Assembly (NCBI RefSeq): GCF_002086115.1
Contig: NZ_MVHJ01000028.1
Span: 1 to 64,000 of the forward strand
Direction of reading: 5' to 3'
Source of the DNA: Mycolicibacterium bacteremicum
GTDB taxonomy: Bacteria > Actinomycetota > Actinomycetes > Mycobacteriales > Mycobacteriaceae
DNA: 64,000 nt
Each line of letters starts with the position of its first letter. Positions within the stretch are counted from its first letter, which is position 1. The translations under genes were made by a program, and so were the position numbers. This document shows positions 23,843 to 32,713 of the stretch, in pieces. A model generated the notes under the pieces. The model ran no database searches and was not told the origin of the DNA. It worked only from the letters and a program-made list of their open reading frames with translations.

Positions 23843-25909
23843 TCAGACCGCGACAGCGGCGTCCCCGCACTGACCGGCCACCGCGTTCGGGTCGCCGCAC
23901 ACGGCGACCATCGTGATCACCTGGTTGGGGTCGTAGGGCGTGATGTCGGGCTCGGCCGGTGGCCACAGCGGGAAGATGCTGGCGCCGGTCACGCCGGTGA
24001 TCCGCGCGACGATCTGCGCGGCGAAATTGGTCACCACGTAGCCGAGGTCGCCGAGGAACTCCGCCGGACCGACGGCCGCGCCGGCCAGGAAGCTGACCAG
24101 GAAGATGTTCTGGCCGGCAACGTCTTTGAGACCTCCGACGACGGTGTCGACGAACTGGCCCAGGAAGTACGGGATGGAGGCGAAGATGGTGCGCGCCCCC
24201 AGCGCCACATTGGTGACGATATCGGGGTAACCGTTCTTCTCGATGATGTCCTGCAGGGCGGCCCGCAGGGCGTCGTCACTGTTGATCGGGGTGACGTTGT
24301 CGTCGAGGTCGGTCATCGACGTGCCGTCGCTGTTCGGCCGGACCGGGACACCGAAGATGGTGGCCACCGTCGGTGTGACGTCCACGATCTCGTACTGAAG
24401 ATTCACCGTGCCCGCGTCGAAACCGTCACCGCGGACGACGACGAATGTGCCCGTCTCGTCCGGGGATTGGAATCCGTGACCGAGCCCGCGCTGGGGCTGG
24501 TGCCCGTGATCGGTGACCATGATGACCGTCCACGTCTCACCCGGATTGGCGGCCTCCCACGCCGCGACGTCGGCCATGATCTCACCGAGATTGCGATCGA
24601 AGTTCAGCAGCGCATCCTTGTACTGCTGCGACGCCCCGCCGTACATGTGCCCGACCTCGTCCACACCGACGAAGTAGCTGAAGACGAAGTTGGCGACGTT
24701 CGGGTCGGCGCCGAGGATCACCGACTCGGTGACGTCGCCGACGGCGTCATCGGTGAGCATCCAGTTGGTGTCGCCGGGCACCTGGGCGATGTAGCGGATG
24801 TCGTCGGCCGGGGTGCTGCCCGCCCCGGCGATGGCGGCGATGACGTCCCAGTTGGCGATGGTGGTGGTCTGGATGCTCGGATCATGGTCTTCGAGCTGGT
24901 TGAAGATCGTGGGCCACTTGTCATAGGTCCACGGCGTGAAGATGTTGTTGATGACACCAGTGCGCTCACCCCAGACCCCGGTCAGGATCGACGACCAGGA
25001 CGGGTTGGAGATGGTGGTGTGCCCGACGATGCTCGACGGGGCGGTGCTGCTCTGCTGGATCAGCTGGAAAAAGTTGGCGTTGGCGGGATCGGCCAGCACC
25101 CGGCTGAGGTTGGTGCCGTCCACGCCGATCAGCAGGACGTTCTTGGTCTGCACCGACGCGGTCGTCACCGCCTGCGCAGATGTGGTGCGCCGCAGCGTGT
25201 TGCGCTCCAACTCATCGCGCACCGCGGCCAGTGCCGCGACCGCCACCGCGGCCTGCAGCGGCGGCGCCTCCGGGTTGGTCTCCACCAGCGGCTGATCCCC
25301 GGCGGCCGAGGCGAGCTCGGCGGCTTCGCCCGAGGCGGCCCCGCGCAGCACCGGATCCACGGTCTGGACCGGGCCGGAGACGGCCGCCGGCAGCGTGGCG
25401 GCGGTGGCCGTGGCGGTGGACGTGGGGACGGTGGCCGACCGCGCCGGCGCCGACAGCGTCACCGTCGTGACCCGCTGGGTGTCGGCCTGCACCGCGGCCG
25501 GCGCCGTCTCGGCCGGTGGGCGCTCCTCGAGTCGGACCCGGCCGGCCGCCCGGCGCTCGATGGCCCCGGCCGCCCCGGCCTGCCGAGGGGACTTCTTCGC
25601 GGTCTTGCGGCCCTGTTGGGTGGTCCCGGCGCCCTCCGACGACGATGACGACGAAGACGACGGAGATGACGACGATGAGGTCGGCTCGGCGGTCGAGGAT
25701 CCGGCGGACTGCGGCCCACCCGCCGTGGCGTCCGACGCGTCCGATCCCTCGGACCCCGACGTACCCGATGAGGTACTCGACGAGCTACCCGAGGGCGACG
25801 ACCCACCGGTCGAATCCGCGAACGCCACAGGCGCAGAAGCCAATGCAACCCCGACGCCGAGCGTCACCGCCAACGCCCCCACCCGACCGATGTGCTTGGC
25901 GTAACCCAT
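23843..25909 (-). CDS. Exported type I phosphodiesterase/alkaline-phosphatase-superfamily protein
   Basis: 688 aa. Signal peptide VGALAVTLGVGVALASAPVA is followed by an acidic Ser/Thr-rich linker (about 33-105) typical of mycobacterial cell-envelope proteins. The catalytic domain (about 255-560) has LLIGVDGTN with metal ligand Asp264, TISNPSWSSILTG around the nucleophile, GVDEVGHMYG and TDHGHQPQRGLGHG. These fit the binuclear-metal site of nucleotide pyrophosphatase/phosphodiesterases. The final ~110 residues are hydrophobic and of unknown function. It probably cleaves phosphodiesters outside the cytoplasmic membrane; substrate unknown. Confidence 0.88.
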   Translation of the reverse strand: MGYAKHIGRVGALAVTLGVGVALASAPVAFADSTGGSSPSGSSSSTSSGTSGSEGSDASDATAGGPQSAGSSTAEPTSSSSSPSSSSSSSSEGAGTTQQGRKTAKKSPRQAGAAGAIERRAAGRVRLEERPPAETAPAAVQADTQRVTTVTLSAPARSATVPTSTATATAATLPAAVSGPVQTVDPVLRGAASGEAAELASAAGDQPLVETNPEAPPLQAAVAVAALAAVRDELERNTLRRTTSAQAVTTASVQTKNVLLIGVDGTNLSRVLADPANANFFQLIQQSSTAPSSIVGHTTISNPSWSSILTGVWGERTGVINNIFTPWTYDKWPTIFNQLEDHDPSIQTTTIANWDVIAAIAGAGSTPADDIRYIAQVPGDTNWMLTDDAVGDVTESVILGADPNVANFVFSYFVGVDEVGHMYGGASQQYKDALLNFDRNLGEIMADVAAWEAANPGETWTVIMVTDHGHQPQRGLGHGFQSPDETGTFVVVRGDGFDAGTVNLQYEIVDVTPTVATIFGVPVRPNSDGTSMTDLDDNVTPINSDDALRAALQDIIEKNGYPDIVTNVALGARTIFASIPYFLGQFVDTVVGGLKDVAGQNIFLVSFLAGAAVGPAEFLGDLGYVVTNFAAQIVARITGVTGASIFPLWPPAEPDITPYDPNQVITMVAVCGDPNAVAGQCGDAAVAV

Positions 25910-26003
25910 GAGAGTCCTTTCGAAGGCGGTACGGATCCGCAGCGTCGACCCGCCCGATGACGGCGGTTGCTATGGTCGCCACATCGTTGTCACACGCTGC
26001 TCG

Positions 26004-26996
26004 GTGAAGCTGTACCGCAAATTACGCCCCGGACACCGTCCGGTGGCCGGGAATGCACGACTTGGGCTGGCCGTGTTGTCGGCGACGGCGCTGCTGGTGT
26101 CGTGCGCGCAGACCCCATCGCCGGCCCAGCCGGCCGAACCTTCCGCGCCGGCGAACCCGCCGCAGGCCGAATCCGCTGCTCCGCCAAGCCCACCCCCGCT
26201 GCCGGCAACACCGCTGCCCGCGCAGCCCCGGCTGGCGGCCGATCCGGTACAGATCGCCGACGATCTGGTCGCCGACGAGCGCACCCTGCGCAAGCCCGGC
26301 TCATCCGAGGAACTGTTACGGGAAGCCGCGCGGCGCCAACAGATGGCCTACCGCACCATCGGCAGGCACCCCGAGTGGGACACGGTCGTGCGCCCGCGCA
26401 TCGCGCCGGAGTTCGCAGCGATCTACGACCTGAACATCAGTGCGCGCCGGCACCTGGATGCGCTGCTCACCACCGAGGCCAACTCGACGCTGCCGGCCTG
26501 GCGGATCGTCGCACCCCCACCGGCCGGCGAATTGCTCGGTCACTACCGGGAGGCCGAGGCCGCGTCCGGGGTCGGCTGGCACTACCTGGCCGCGGTGAAC
26601 CTCGTCGAGACCCGGCTGGGCAGCATCACCGGCACCTCCAGTGCCGGGGCGCAGGGGCCGATGCAGTTCCTGCCGTCCACCTTCGCCGCCTACGGAGAGG
26701 GCGGCGACATCCACGCACCACGCGATGCGATCCTGGCCGCCGGCCGCTACCTGGCCGCCAACGGATTCGTCGGCGATCCCGCCCGCGCGCTGTTCCGGTA
26801 CAACAACTCCGATGACTACGTGTCCGCGGTCAAGGATTACGCGGCGGTGCTGGCGGCCGACCCGGCCGCAATGACCGGGTACCACCGCTGGGAGGTCTAC
26901 TACCGGACCACCGCGGGAGATGTGTTGCTGCCCATCGGCTATGAGCAGGTCTCCCCCGTGCCGGTGGCCGATTATCTCGCGGCCCACCCGCAGTGA
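26004..26996 (+). CDS. Lytic transglycosylase lipoprotein (SLT fold)
   Basis: 330-aa lipoprotein with signal peptide LGLAVLSATALLVSC (lipidated Cys34), a Pro/Ala-rich linker (about 35-75) and a helical region. The SLT domain contains AAVNLVETRLGSITG (catalytic Glu202), SAGAQGPMQFLPSTF and the conserved RYNNSDDYV late motif. The family cleaves the MurNAc-GlcNAc bond of peptidoglycan. The start is GTG 26004; the frame stays open for another 32 codons upstream, so a longer form cannot be excluded. Its stop is immediately followed by the stop of the convergent dehydrogenase-like gene. Confidence 0.88.
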   Translation: MKLYRKLRPGHRPVAGNARLGLAVLSATALLVSCAQTPSPAQPAEPSAPANPPQAESAAPPSPPPLPATPLPAQPRLAADPVQIADDLVADERTLRKPGSSEELLREAARRQQMAYRTIGRHPEWDTVVRPRIAPEFAAIYDLNISARRHLDALLTTEANSTLPAWRIVAPPPAGELLGHYREAEAASGVGWHYLAAVNLVETRLGSITGTSSAGAQGPMQFLPSTFAAYGEGGDIHAPRDAILAAGRYLAANGFVGDPARALFRYNNSDDYVSAVKDYAAVLAADPAAMTGYHRWEVYYRTTAGDVLLPIGYEQVSPVPVADYLAAHPQ

Positions 26997-27995
26997 CTAC
27001 CGCGTCACGACGACCTTGCCGATCATCCGGCCAGATTCCACCGCACGATGTGCTTCGCGGATCCCCTCGGCGTCGAATCCGGTCACGATGCTGGTGACGG
27101 TGGTCGCGATCTCGCCCCGGTCGACCAGATCCGCCGTCGCGGCCAGCAGCTTCTGCTGGGCGATCATGTCGTAGCCGAACAGCGCCCGGGTGAACATCAG
27201 CTCCCAGTGCCAGGCGATGCTCTTCTCCTTGAGCACCACCAGTTCCAGTCCTTCGGGCTCATCGATCGCGGTGATGTGCCCAAAGGGGCGCACGATCTCG
27301 GCGTACACGTCGACGTTGCCGGCCGAGTGCGGTGAGAAGAGGTAGTCGATGCCCGCTGGTGCGATGTCGCGGGCCTGGGCCGCCAGGTCGTGGTGGTCGA
27401 TGACGGCGTCGGCGCCCATCGTGAGGGCCCACTCGCGCGAATCCGGCCGGCTGGCCGTACCGATCACCCGCACGCCGGTCAGCTTCTTGGCCAACTGGAT
27501 CAGCACCGATCCGACTCCGCCGGCCGCGCCGAGCACCAGCAGGTCACCGGTCGACCCGGCGGTCAGCGCGAACCGCTCGAACAGCGTCTCCCACGCCGTG
27601 ATGGTGGTCAGCGGCAGGGCGGCGGCCTCGGCGAAGGACAGCGAACTCGGTTTACGCGACACGATCCGCTCGTCGACGGCATGCAGATCGGCATTGGTGC
27701 CCGGCCGGCTGACATCGCCGGCGTACCAGACCTCGTCGCCCACCGACAGGGTCGTGACCGCCGGCCCCACCGCCTCGATGACACCGGCGGCATCGTGACC
27801 GAGGATGACGGGTTCCACCGTGGGCTGCAGCGCGCCGCGACGCTTGATGTCGACCGGGTTCACCGATACCGCTTCGACACGCACCAGGACATCGTGTGGG
27901 CGCAGATCCGGCACGTCGATCTCGATGTTCTGCAGCGCTTTCGGATCATCGACCGGTAGTCCGTCGAATGATCCGACCGCCCTCATCGTGGCCAT
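26997..27995 (-). CDS. Zinc-binding-type alcohol dehydrogenase / quinone reductase family (MDR)
   Basis: 332 aa with the medium-chain dehydrogenase/reductase fold. GroES-like N-terminal domain (VRVEAVSVNPVDIKRRG, then GHDAAGVIEAVG) and NADPH-binding domain with LVLGAAGGVGSVLIQLAKK near residue 150. The catalytic zinc Cys and the structural-zinc cysteine cluster are absent, so it resembles the zinc-free quinone-oxidoreductase/enone-reductase branch despite the usual family name. AGAGGAAA precedes the ATG. It is divergent from the RclA-like gene with a 214-bp gap, so a shared redox response is possible. Confidence 0.85.
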   Translation of the reverse strand: MATMRAVGSFDGLPVDDPKALQNIEIDVPDLRPHDVLVRVEAVSVNPVDIKRRGALQPTVEPVILGHDAAGVIEAVGPAVTTLSVGDEVWYAGDVSRPGTNADLHAVDERIVSRKPSSLSFAEAAALPLTTITAWETLFERFALTAGSTGDLLVLGAAGGVGSVLIQLAKKLTGVRVIGTASRPDSREWALTMGADAVIDHHDLAAQARDIAPAGIDYLFSPHSAGNVDVYAEIVRPFGHITAIDEPEGLELVVLKEKSIAWHWELMFTRALFGYDMIAQQKLLAATADLVDRGEIATTVTSIVTGFDAEGIREAHRAVESGRMIGKVVVTR

Positions 27996-28209
27996 GTGCG
28001 TTTCCTCTCCGCTGGAGATGACAGTCCTCGGCGTCGGACGCCGATCCCTCGGCGCTCGCCCGAGGCGTTGCAACACCGTCGGCGCCCGCTGGCATTCCTG
28101 CCCAGCCGAAGGAGCCTGCCGACCGCGCCCCGTGCCGACCGGATAAGAATGCGACATCGCCGCGTTGTTCACCGGGACAACCGCTGCACGCCGGATGAAG
28201 GAAGACGCC

Positions 28210-29589
28210 ATGGGATCGCATCTGTCGGTGGACCTGCTGGTCATCGGGTTCGGCAAGGGCGGCAAGACACTGGCCGCCGCGCTGGGCAATCGGGGCCGCA
28301 GCGTGCTCCTCGTCGAACAGTCACCGGCGATGTACGGCGGGACGTGCATCAACGTCGGGTGTGTCCCGACGAAAGCGATGGTCTACCGCAGCGAGCAGCG
28401 CCGCCCCGGTGACGACGGCGTCGCCGCGCACAATGCTGCGGTGGCCGCGACCGCGGCTCTGACCGCCGACCTGCGCGCGGTGAATTTCGGTATCTTCGAA
28501 CCGATTCCGAGCGCCACCGTGCTGACCGGACGGGCTGTGTTCACCGGGCCGACCTCGGTATCGGTGGCAACTGCGGACGGCGAGGTCACCGTCACGGCCA
28601 CCGACATCGTCATCGGTACCGGTTCGGTGCCCGCCGTTCCGGACATCCCCGGCCTGCGCGACTGCCCGGTGGCCGTCACGAGTGCCGAACTGTTGGAACG
28701 TATTCCGCGCCCGGACCGGTTGGTGGTGCTCGGCGGCGGATACATCGGCCTGGAATTCGCATCGATGATGGCCGGTTTCGGAACCGAGGTGACCGTTCTG
28801 GAACACCATGCGCAGATCCTGCGCGCCGAGGACGACGACGTCGCTGCGGCGGCCCGCGACCTGCTCCGACGGCGCGGGGTGGACATCATCACCGGCGCCG
28901 GCATCGAACGGGTCGACTCGGTCGACGGCGGCGCCCGCGTGAGCTATGCGGTCGATGGCCATCTCGACACGGTGGATGCCGATACGATCCTGGTCGCCCT
29001 CGGCCGTGTCCCGGACACCGCGGGCCTCGGGCTGGAGGCGGGCGGGGTACGCACCACAGCCGAGGGCGCCATCGTGGTCGACGAATTCCTGCGCACCAGT
29101 CAGCCGCACGTGTATGCCGTCGGCGATGTCAACGGCGGCCCGCAGTTCACCTATATCTCCCTGGACGATCACCGCATCGTGCTCGATCAACTGCTGGGCA
29201 CGGCCGATCCGCGATCGACCTCACAGCGGCTCGCCGTGCCGAACTGCCTGTTCCTGACCCCGCCGCTGGCCCGTGTCGGGATCACCGAACGGGAGGCACG
29301 CCAGACCGGTCGGGATGTGCGGGTGGCGGTCAGCCCGGTGGCGAAGCTGGCGACAGTGCCGCGGGCCCGCATCGTCGGGGAGACCGACGGGCTGATGAAG
29401 CTTGTCGTGGAGGCCGAGACCGATCTCATCCTCGGGGCTGCCCTGTTGTGCCACGATGCGCACGAAGTCATCAACCTGGTGGCGCTGGCGATGCGCCACG
29501 GCATCACCGCGACGGCGATGCGCGACGGGATCTACACCCACCCGTCGATGTCCGAGTTCTTCAATCAGCTGCTGGGAATGCTGCGCTGA
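28210..29589 (+). CDS. rclA: RclA-like flavin disulfide reductase (hypothiocyanous acid reductase family)
   Basis: 459-aa pyridine nucleotide-disulfide oxidoreductase. The N-terminus LLVIGFGKGGKTLAAALGNR and the redox loop MYGGTCINVGCVPTK (Cys46 and Cys51) follow E. coli RclA more closely than mercuric reductase or lipoamide dehydrogenase. NAD(P) site VVLGGGYIGLEFAS is near residue 177, FAD motif VYAVGDVNGGPQFTY near 305, and the C-terminal HPSMSEFFNQLL dimer-interface helix contains the His of the family. RclA reduces hypothiocyanous acid with NAD(P)H and yields thiocyanate. GAAGGAAG precedes the ATG. A thiocyanate hydrolase locus begins 1.5 kb downstream on the same strand, which strengthens the reading. 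Other dithiol substrates remain possible. Confidence 0.8.
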   Translation: MGSHLSVDLLVIGFGKGGKTLAAALGNRGRSVLLVEQSPAMYGGTCINVGCVPTKAMVYRSEQRRPGDDGVAAHNAAVAATAALTADLRAVNFGIFEPIPSATVLTGRAVFTGPTSVSVATADGEVTVTATDIVIGTGSVPAVPDIPGLRDCPVAVTSAELLERIPRPDRLVVLGGGYIGLEFASMMAGFGTEVTVLEHHAQILRAEDDDVAAAARDLLRRRGVDIITGAGIERVDSVDGGARVSYAVDGHLDTVDADTILVALGRVPDTAGLGLEAGGVRTTAEGAIVVDEFLRTSQPHVYAVGDVNGGPQFTYISLDDHRIVLDQLLGTADPRSTSQRLAVPNCLFLTPPLARVGITEREARQTGRDVRVAVSPVAKLATVPRARIVGETDGLMKLVVEAETDLILGAALLCHDAHEVINLVALAMRHGITATAMRDGIYTHPSMSEFFNQLLGMLR

Positions 29590-29655
29590 CCGGTCCGGGG
29601 CCGTGCGCCGAACCGGTGCGCAATATCAGTGCGCGATGTCAGTGCGCAAAAAATG

Positions 29656-29808
29656 TCAGGCCGCAACGATCGGACCGGGCACCGAATCCGACGGTTCGGC
29701 GTGCGCCGCGGTCAGCAGCGGCGCACACACCGCGCATGGCTGCGGCCCGATCACGGGATAGCCGCACCCCGGGCACAGACCGACCCGCCGCTCTCCTGCA
29801 TTCGTCAT
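29656..29808 (-). CDS. Small zinc-ribbon protein
   Basis: 50-aa protein with AAAGGAA seven bases before its ATG. Cysteines 12, 15, 24 and 27 (LCPGCGYP and PCAVC) form a compact CxxC-x8-CxxC knuckle that should bind one zinc. It lies between the RclA-like gene (convergent) and a membrane protein gene (divergent). No close family is recognised. Its coding nature rests on the ribosome site plus the ordered cysteine pairs. Confidence 0.65.
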   Translation of the reverse strand: MTNAGERRVGLCPGCGYPVIGPQPCAVCAPLLTAAHAEPSDSVPGPIVAA

Positions 29809-29982
29809 CGGGGTTCCTTTCGCCGACGCCGGCATACCCGTCGTAGGCAAATTTCATTCGGTCGACGTCAATATTTTCGCCACGCGTCCGAGTCCGCGTT
29901 TTCGGCACCGATTTCGGTGCGGTTTCGGCGGGCTTCGGCGCGCCGGACGATTTTCGCACGCCGCGGACGCGAAGATACAAAT

Positions 29983-30714
29983 GTGGTTGTTGATGCGAAT
30001 GTGACTGATGGTGAGAACCCCCCGGTGACGTCCGGGGAGCAGTCCGCCGAACCGGCAGCAGCGCCCATCACCGGGACGGCGGCACCGACCCCGCGCCCGA
30101 AACGGGAATGGTCGCTACCGAAGAATCCGGTGACCCGCCGGCATGTCGACCGGGCCGGCCGGGTCGCCCTCGACGTGGGCGGCTCGCTCGGCCGGTCCTG
30201 CGCACGCGGCGGCCGCGCAGTGGCACAGTCCGTCGCGTCGGTTCCGCCGACCGTGCGCGCCCTGGTCGTGCTCGCGTGCCTGATGCTGCTGGGCATCGTC
30301 GGTTCCATCGCCTGGCAGGACACCGCCGGCCTGCTGTGCTCGGTGGTGGTCATCCCGGTATGTGCCATCGCGCTCGGCGCGCTGGGCCAGCGCTGGTTCG
30401 GCGGCGCGCACGTCCAGCAAACCCAGTCCACGGGGGCCGCCGCGCCCGGGGAGACCGACCTGCAGCGCTCGGTCGAGTACATCGACACGAAGCTGACATT
30501 GGCGCTGAACGCATTCGGTGCCGAACGTCAGCAGTCGGCGATGATCGCACTCTTCCAGGCCAAGACAGCCATCGAACTCACCCTCGGGACCGAGCAGAGC
30601 GCCGCCACGGCCATCGAGACGCTGTTGACCGTCGACGAGAACGCGGCCCGCCCGCGCATCCGGGCCGGTGCGAAATCTGCGCTGCGCGACACCAATTCTC
30701 TGGCGGCATCGTGA
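29983..30714 (+). CDS. Unrecognised membrane protein with two helices
   Basis: About 243 aa. The N-terminal ~90 residues are Pro/Ala/Thr-rich and charged. Two adjacent hydrophobic helices follow (VRALVVLACLMLLGIVGSIA and LLCSVVVIPVCAIALGAL), then a soluble C-terminal region rich in helix (DLQRSVEYIDTKLTLALNAF). The start is uncertain; GTG 29983 with GAAGA upstream is chosen, and GTG 30001 is possible. Its stop overlaps the next start as GTGA, so the two products are translated together. No family is recognised. Position between the RclA-like and thiocyanate hydrolase genes may be meaningful. Confidence 0.65.
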   Translation: MVVDANVTDGENPPVTSGEQSAEPAAAPITGTAAPTPRPKREWSLPKNPVTRRHVDRAGRVALDVGGSLGRSCARGGRAVAQSVASVPPTVRALVVLACLMLLGIVGSIAWQDTAGLLCSVVVIPVCAIALGALGQRWFGGAHVQQTQSTGAAAPGETDLQRSVEYIDTKLTLALNAFGAERQQSAMIALFQAKTAIELTLGTEQSAATAIETLLTVDENAARPRIRAGAKSALRDTNSLAAS

Positions 30715-31046
30715 ACGGCCAGGTCGCCCACATCGAGGATGACTACACCCTGGTCATCAACCGGGGCGCGCAGGCGGGCGTCACGGCGGGCATGGTGTTC
30801 GCGGTGCACTCCGATTCCGGTGCGGTCATCACCGACCCAGAGTCCGGCCGGGAGCTGGGCCGGCTCAACCGGGAGAAGGTGCGGGTCAAGGTGTTCGACG
30901 TGCATCCGCTGTTCGCCAGGGCCCACACCTTCGCCCGCACCGACGATGTGCACGGGCTGTTCCAGGCGACGGCGGTGGTGACGATCGACGTCGGCGACAC
31001 CGTCGAGCTGGTCGGTGCCGACACCCGGCTCGCCGAGAGCGGCTGA
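30711..31046 (+). CDS. Small beta-rich protein coupled to the preceding membrane protein
   Basis: 111 aa, starting at the GTG that overlaps the previous stop by 4 bp. The sequence YTLVINRGAQAGVTAGMVFA, DPESGRELGRLNREKVRVKV and VTIDVGDTVELVG resembles the small beta-barrel found at the C-terminus of FlgT-like and related proteins (inference from pattern only). It probably acts with the upstream membrane protein. Function unknown. Confidence 0.65.
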   Translation: MNGQVAHIEDDYTLVINRGAQAGVTAGMVFAVHSDSGAVITDPESGRELGRLNREKVRVKVFDVHPLFARAHTFARTDDVHGLFQATAVVTIDVGDTVELVGADTRLAESG

Positions 31047-31141
31047 TTCACCCGGTCCGATTCGGCCGGTTTGCTGCGCCGAGGGGCTCGGGCGGTCCAT
31101 GCTGAAACCCGACAGCCACCCCTCATCTCCTGGGACCGCCC

Positions 31142-31987
31142 ATGCCAACAGCGGAAGAACGCATCAGACGGCTTGCCCTGCTCTCCCGGCTGCAGGCCAC
31201 CTTCCCGGAGGACCCGGAATGGCCCTTCGCCGACCAGGTCACCGTCGACCACTTCTGGGCCTACCTCAAGAACGCCCACGACGTCGGCGGTGAACTCGAT
31301 GTTCCGGCCGTCTATGCGAACAAGGAGGAGGAACACTGGGAGCTGATGACCTACGTGCTGTGCGAAGTGCTCGGCTGGCAGGGCATCTGGGTCTCCGAGG
31401 AACGTCGTCGGCTGGCGAATGTGGACGTCGGGCGCTCGATCTACCTCGGCTGGCCGTACTACAGCCGATGGCTCTGGTCGGTGGGGCGGGTGCTGATCGA
31501 GAAGAAGTACATCACCTGGGGTGAGTTCACCGATCGATTGGCCGAGGTGCAGCAGCGCTACGCCGGCCTGCCCGTCGGCTCCCATCTGGACGCCGCGCCC
31601 CGATTCGCCGGTGACGGCAGCCAGGTGGTGCGCAACAAACACCACCGGCACGCCCAGGGAATCGGTGATCCGCAGGTCTTCACCGGCCGTGCCGGTCCCG
31701 CCAGGTTCGCCGTCGGCGATCCGGTCGTCGTGCGTGATCTGCCGGCCATGTACTACACCCGGACTCCCGAATATGTCCGCGGTGCGGCCGGCGTCATCGC
31801 CGACCTGGCCTACGAGAGCCCCGCCCCCGAGGACGAAACCTGGGCCGACGAGGACGCCACGCCCGAGTGGTTCTACATCGTGCGGTTCCGCCAGACCGAG
31901 TTGTGGGGCGAGACCTACACCGGATCCGATCACGACACCCTGCAGACCGAGATTCCCGAGCGCTGGCTCGCCGCTGCCGACAGATAG
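31142..31987 (+). CDS. scnBA: Thiocyanate hydrolase beta-alpha fusion subunit
   Basis: 281 aa of the nitrile hydratase beta superfamily. Residues 37-140 match the thiocyanate hydrolase beta subunit: AHDVGGELDVPAVY, KEEEHWELMTYVLCEVLGWQ, SEERRRLANVDVG, YLGWPYYSRWLW. After a ~25-residue linker, residues ~165-281 match the separate alpha subunit: HRHAQGIGDPQVFTG, RFAVGDPVVVRDLPAMYYTR, GVIADLAYESPAPEDE, TEIPERWLAA. In Thiobacillus these are two genes; here they form one chain, like ordinary nitrile hydratase beta. The complex with the gamma subunit converts thiocyanate to carbonyl sulfide and ammonia. The gamma gene follows after 7 bp. No strong ribosome site is seen before ATG 31142. Confidence 0.85.
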   Translation: MPTAEERIRRLALLSRLQATFPEDPEWPFADQVTVDHFWAYLKNAHDVGGELDVPAVYANKEEEHWELMTYVLCEVLGWQGIWVSEERRRLANVDVGRSIYLGWPYYSRWLWSVGRVLIEKKYITWGEFTDRLAEVQQRYAGLPVGSHLDAAPRFAGDGSQVVRNKHHRHAQGIGDPQVFTGRAGPARFAVGDPVVVRDLPAMYYTRTPEYVRGAAGVIADLAYESPAPEDETWADEDATPEWFYIVRFRQTELWGETYTGSDHDTLQTEIPERWLAAADR

Positions 31988-31994
31988 GACGGCC

Positions 31995-32708
31995 ATGTCC
32001 GACGACCACGATCATGCCCACGACCATGACCACGTCCGGACCGTCAAACCGATGGTCGACGAGATCACCGACTTCGAAGTCCTCGAGATCGCGCTGCGCG
32101 AACTGTGCATCGAGAAGGGTCTGTTCACCGCGGAACAACACCGGCACTTCACCGAGTTCGCCGAACAGATCGGTCCCACCCCGGCCGCCCGGTTGGTTGC
32201 CCGGTCGTGGCTCGACCCGGAGTTCAAATCACTCGTCCTCACCGATCCGATCGTCGCGTGCCGGGAAGTCGGCGTGGACTGGTTGGCGCCCACGGGATTC
32301 GGGACACCCAGCGACTTCGTCGCGTTCAAGGTTCTGGAGAACACCCCGGATGTCCACCACGTGATCGTGTGCGCACTGTGCTCCTGCTACCCGCGGCCGA
32401 TCCTGGGCAACTCGCCGGAGTGGTACCGAACACCGAACTACCGACGCCGCATCGTGCGGTGGCCCCGCCAGGTGCTTTCCGAATTCGGCCTGAATCTGCC
32501 CGACGCGGTGCAGGTGCGGGTCGAGGACTCCAACCAGAAGCATCGGTTCATGGTCATGCCGATGCGCCCCGCGGGCACCGACGGTTGGACCGAAGAACAG
32601 CTGACCGAGATCATCACCCGGGACTGTCTCATCGGTGTCGCACTACCCACGCCGGGGGTCACCACGAATGTCATCACCCGTACCCGGCCCGCCGCCGATC
32701 CGATCTGA
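31995..32708 (+). CDS. scnC: Thiocyanate hydrolase gamma (cobalt) subunit
   Basis: 237 aa. The metal claw VCALCSCYPRPILG gives Cys126, Cys129 and Ser130-Cys131, the conserved set in which two cysteines are oxidised to sulfinate and sulfenate and hold low-spin Co(III). Outside the claw, SPEWYRTPNYRRRIVRWPRQ and EEQLTEIITRDCLIGVA follow thiocyanate hydrolase gamma much more closely than nitrile hydratase alpha. The His/Asp-rich start (SDDHDHAHDHDHV) is also typical of that subunit and may help bind metal. AGGAC precedes the ATG. Ala127 replaces the usual Thr (cobalt type) or Ser (iron type) of the claw. Confidence 0.88.
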   Translation: MSDDHDHAHDHDHVRTVKPMVDEITDFEVLEIALRELCIEKGLFTAEQHRHFTEFAEQIGPTPAARLVARSWLDPEFKSLVLTDPIVACREVGVDWLAPTGFGTPSDFVAFKVLENTPDVHHVIVCALCSCYPRPILGNSPEWYRTPNYRRRIVRWPRQVLSEFGLNLPDAVQVRVEDSNQKHRFMVMPMRPAGTDGWTEEQLTEIITRDCLIGVALPTPGVTTNVITRTRPAADPI

Positions 32709-32713
32709 CCGCG

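Noticed and set aside
31142..32708. Plain nitrile hydratase assignment
   Set aside because: Segments outside the metal claw (SPEWYRTPNYRRRIVRWPRQ; DPQVFTG; DLPAMYYTR) follow thiocyanate hydrolase subunits, and the beta chain has the alpha-subunit region at its C-terminus.
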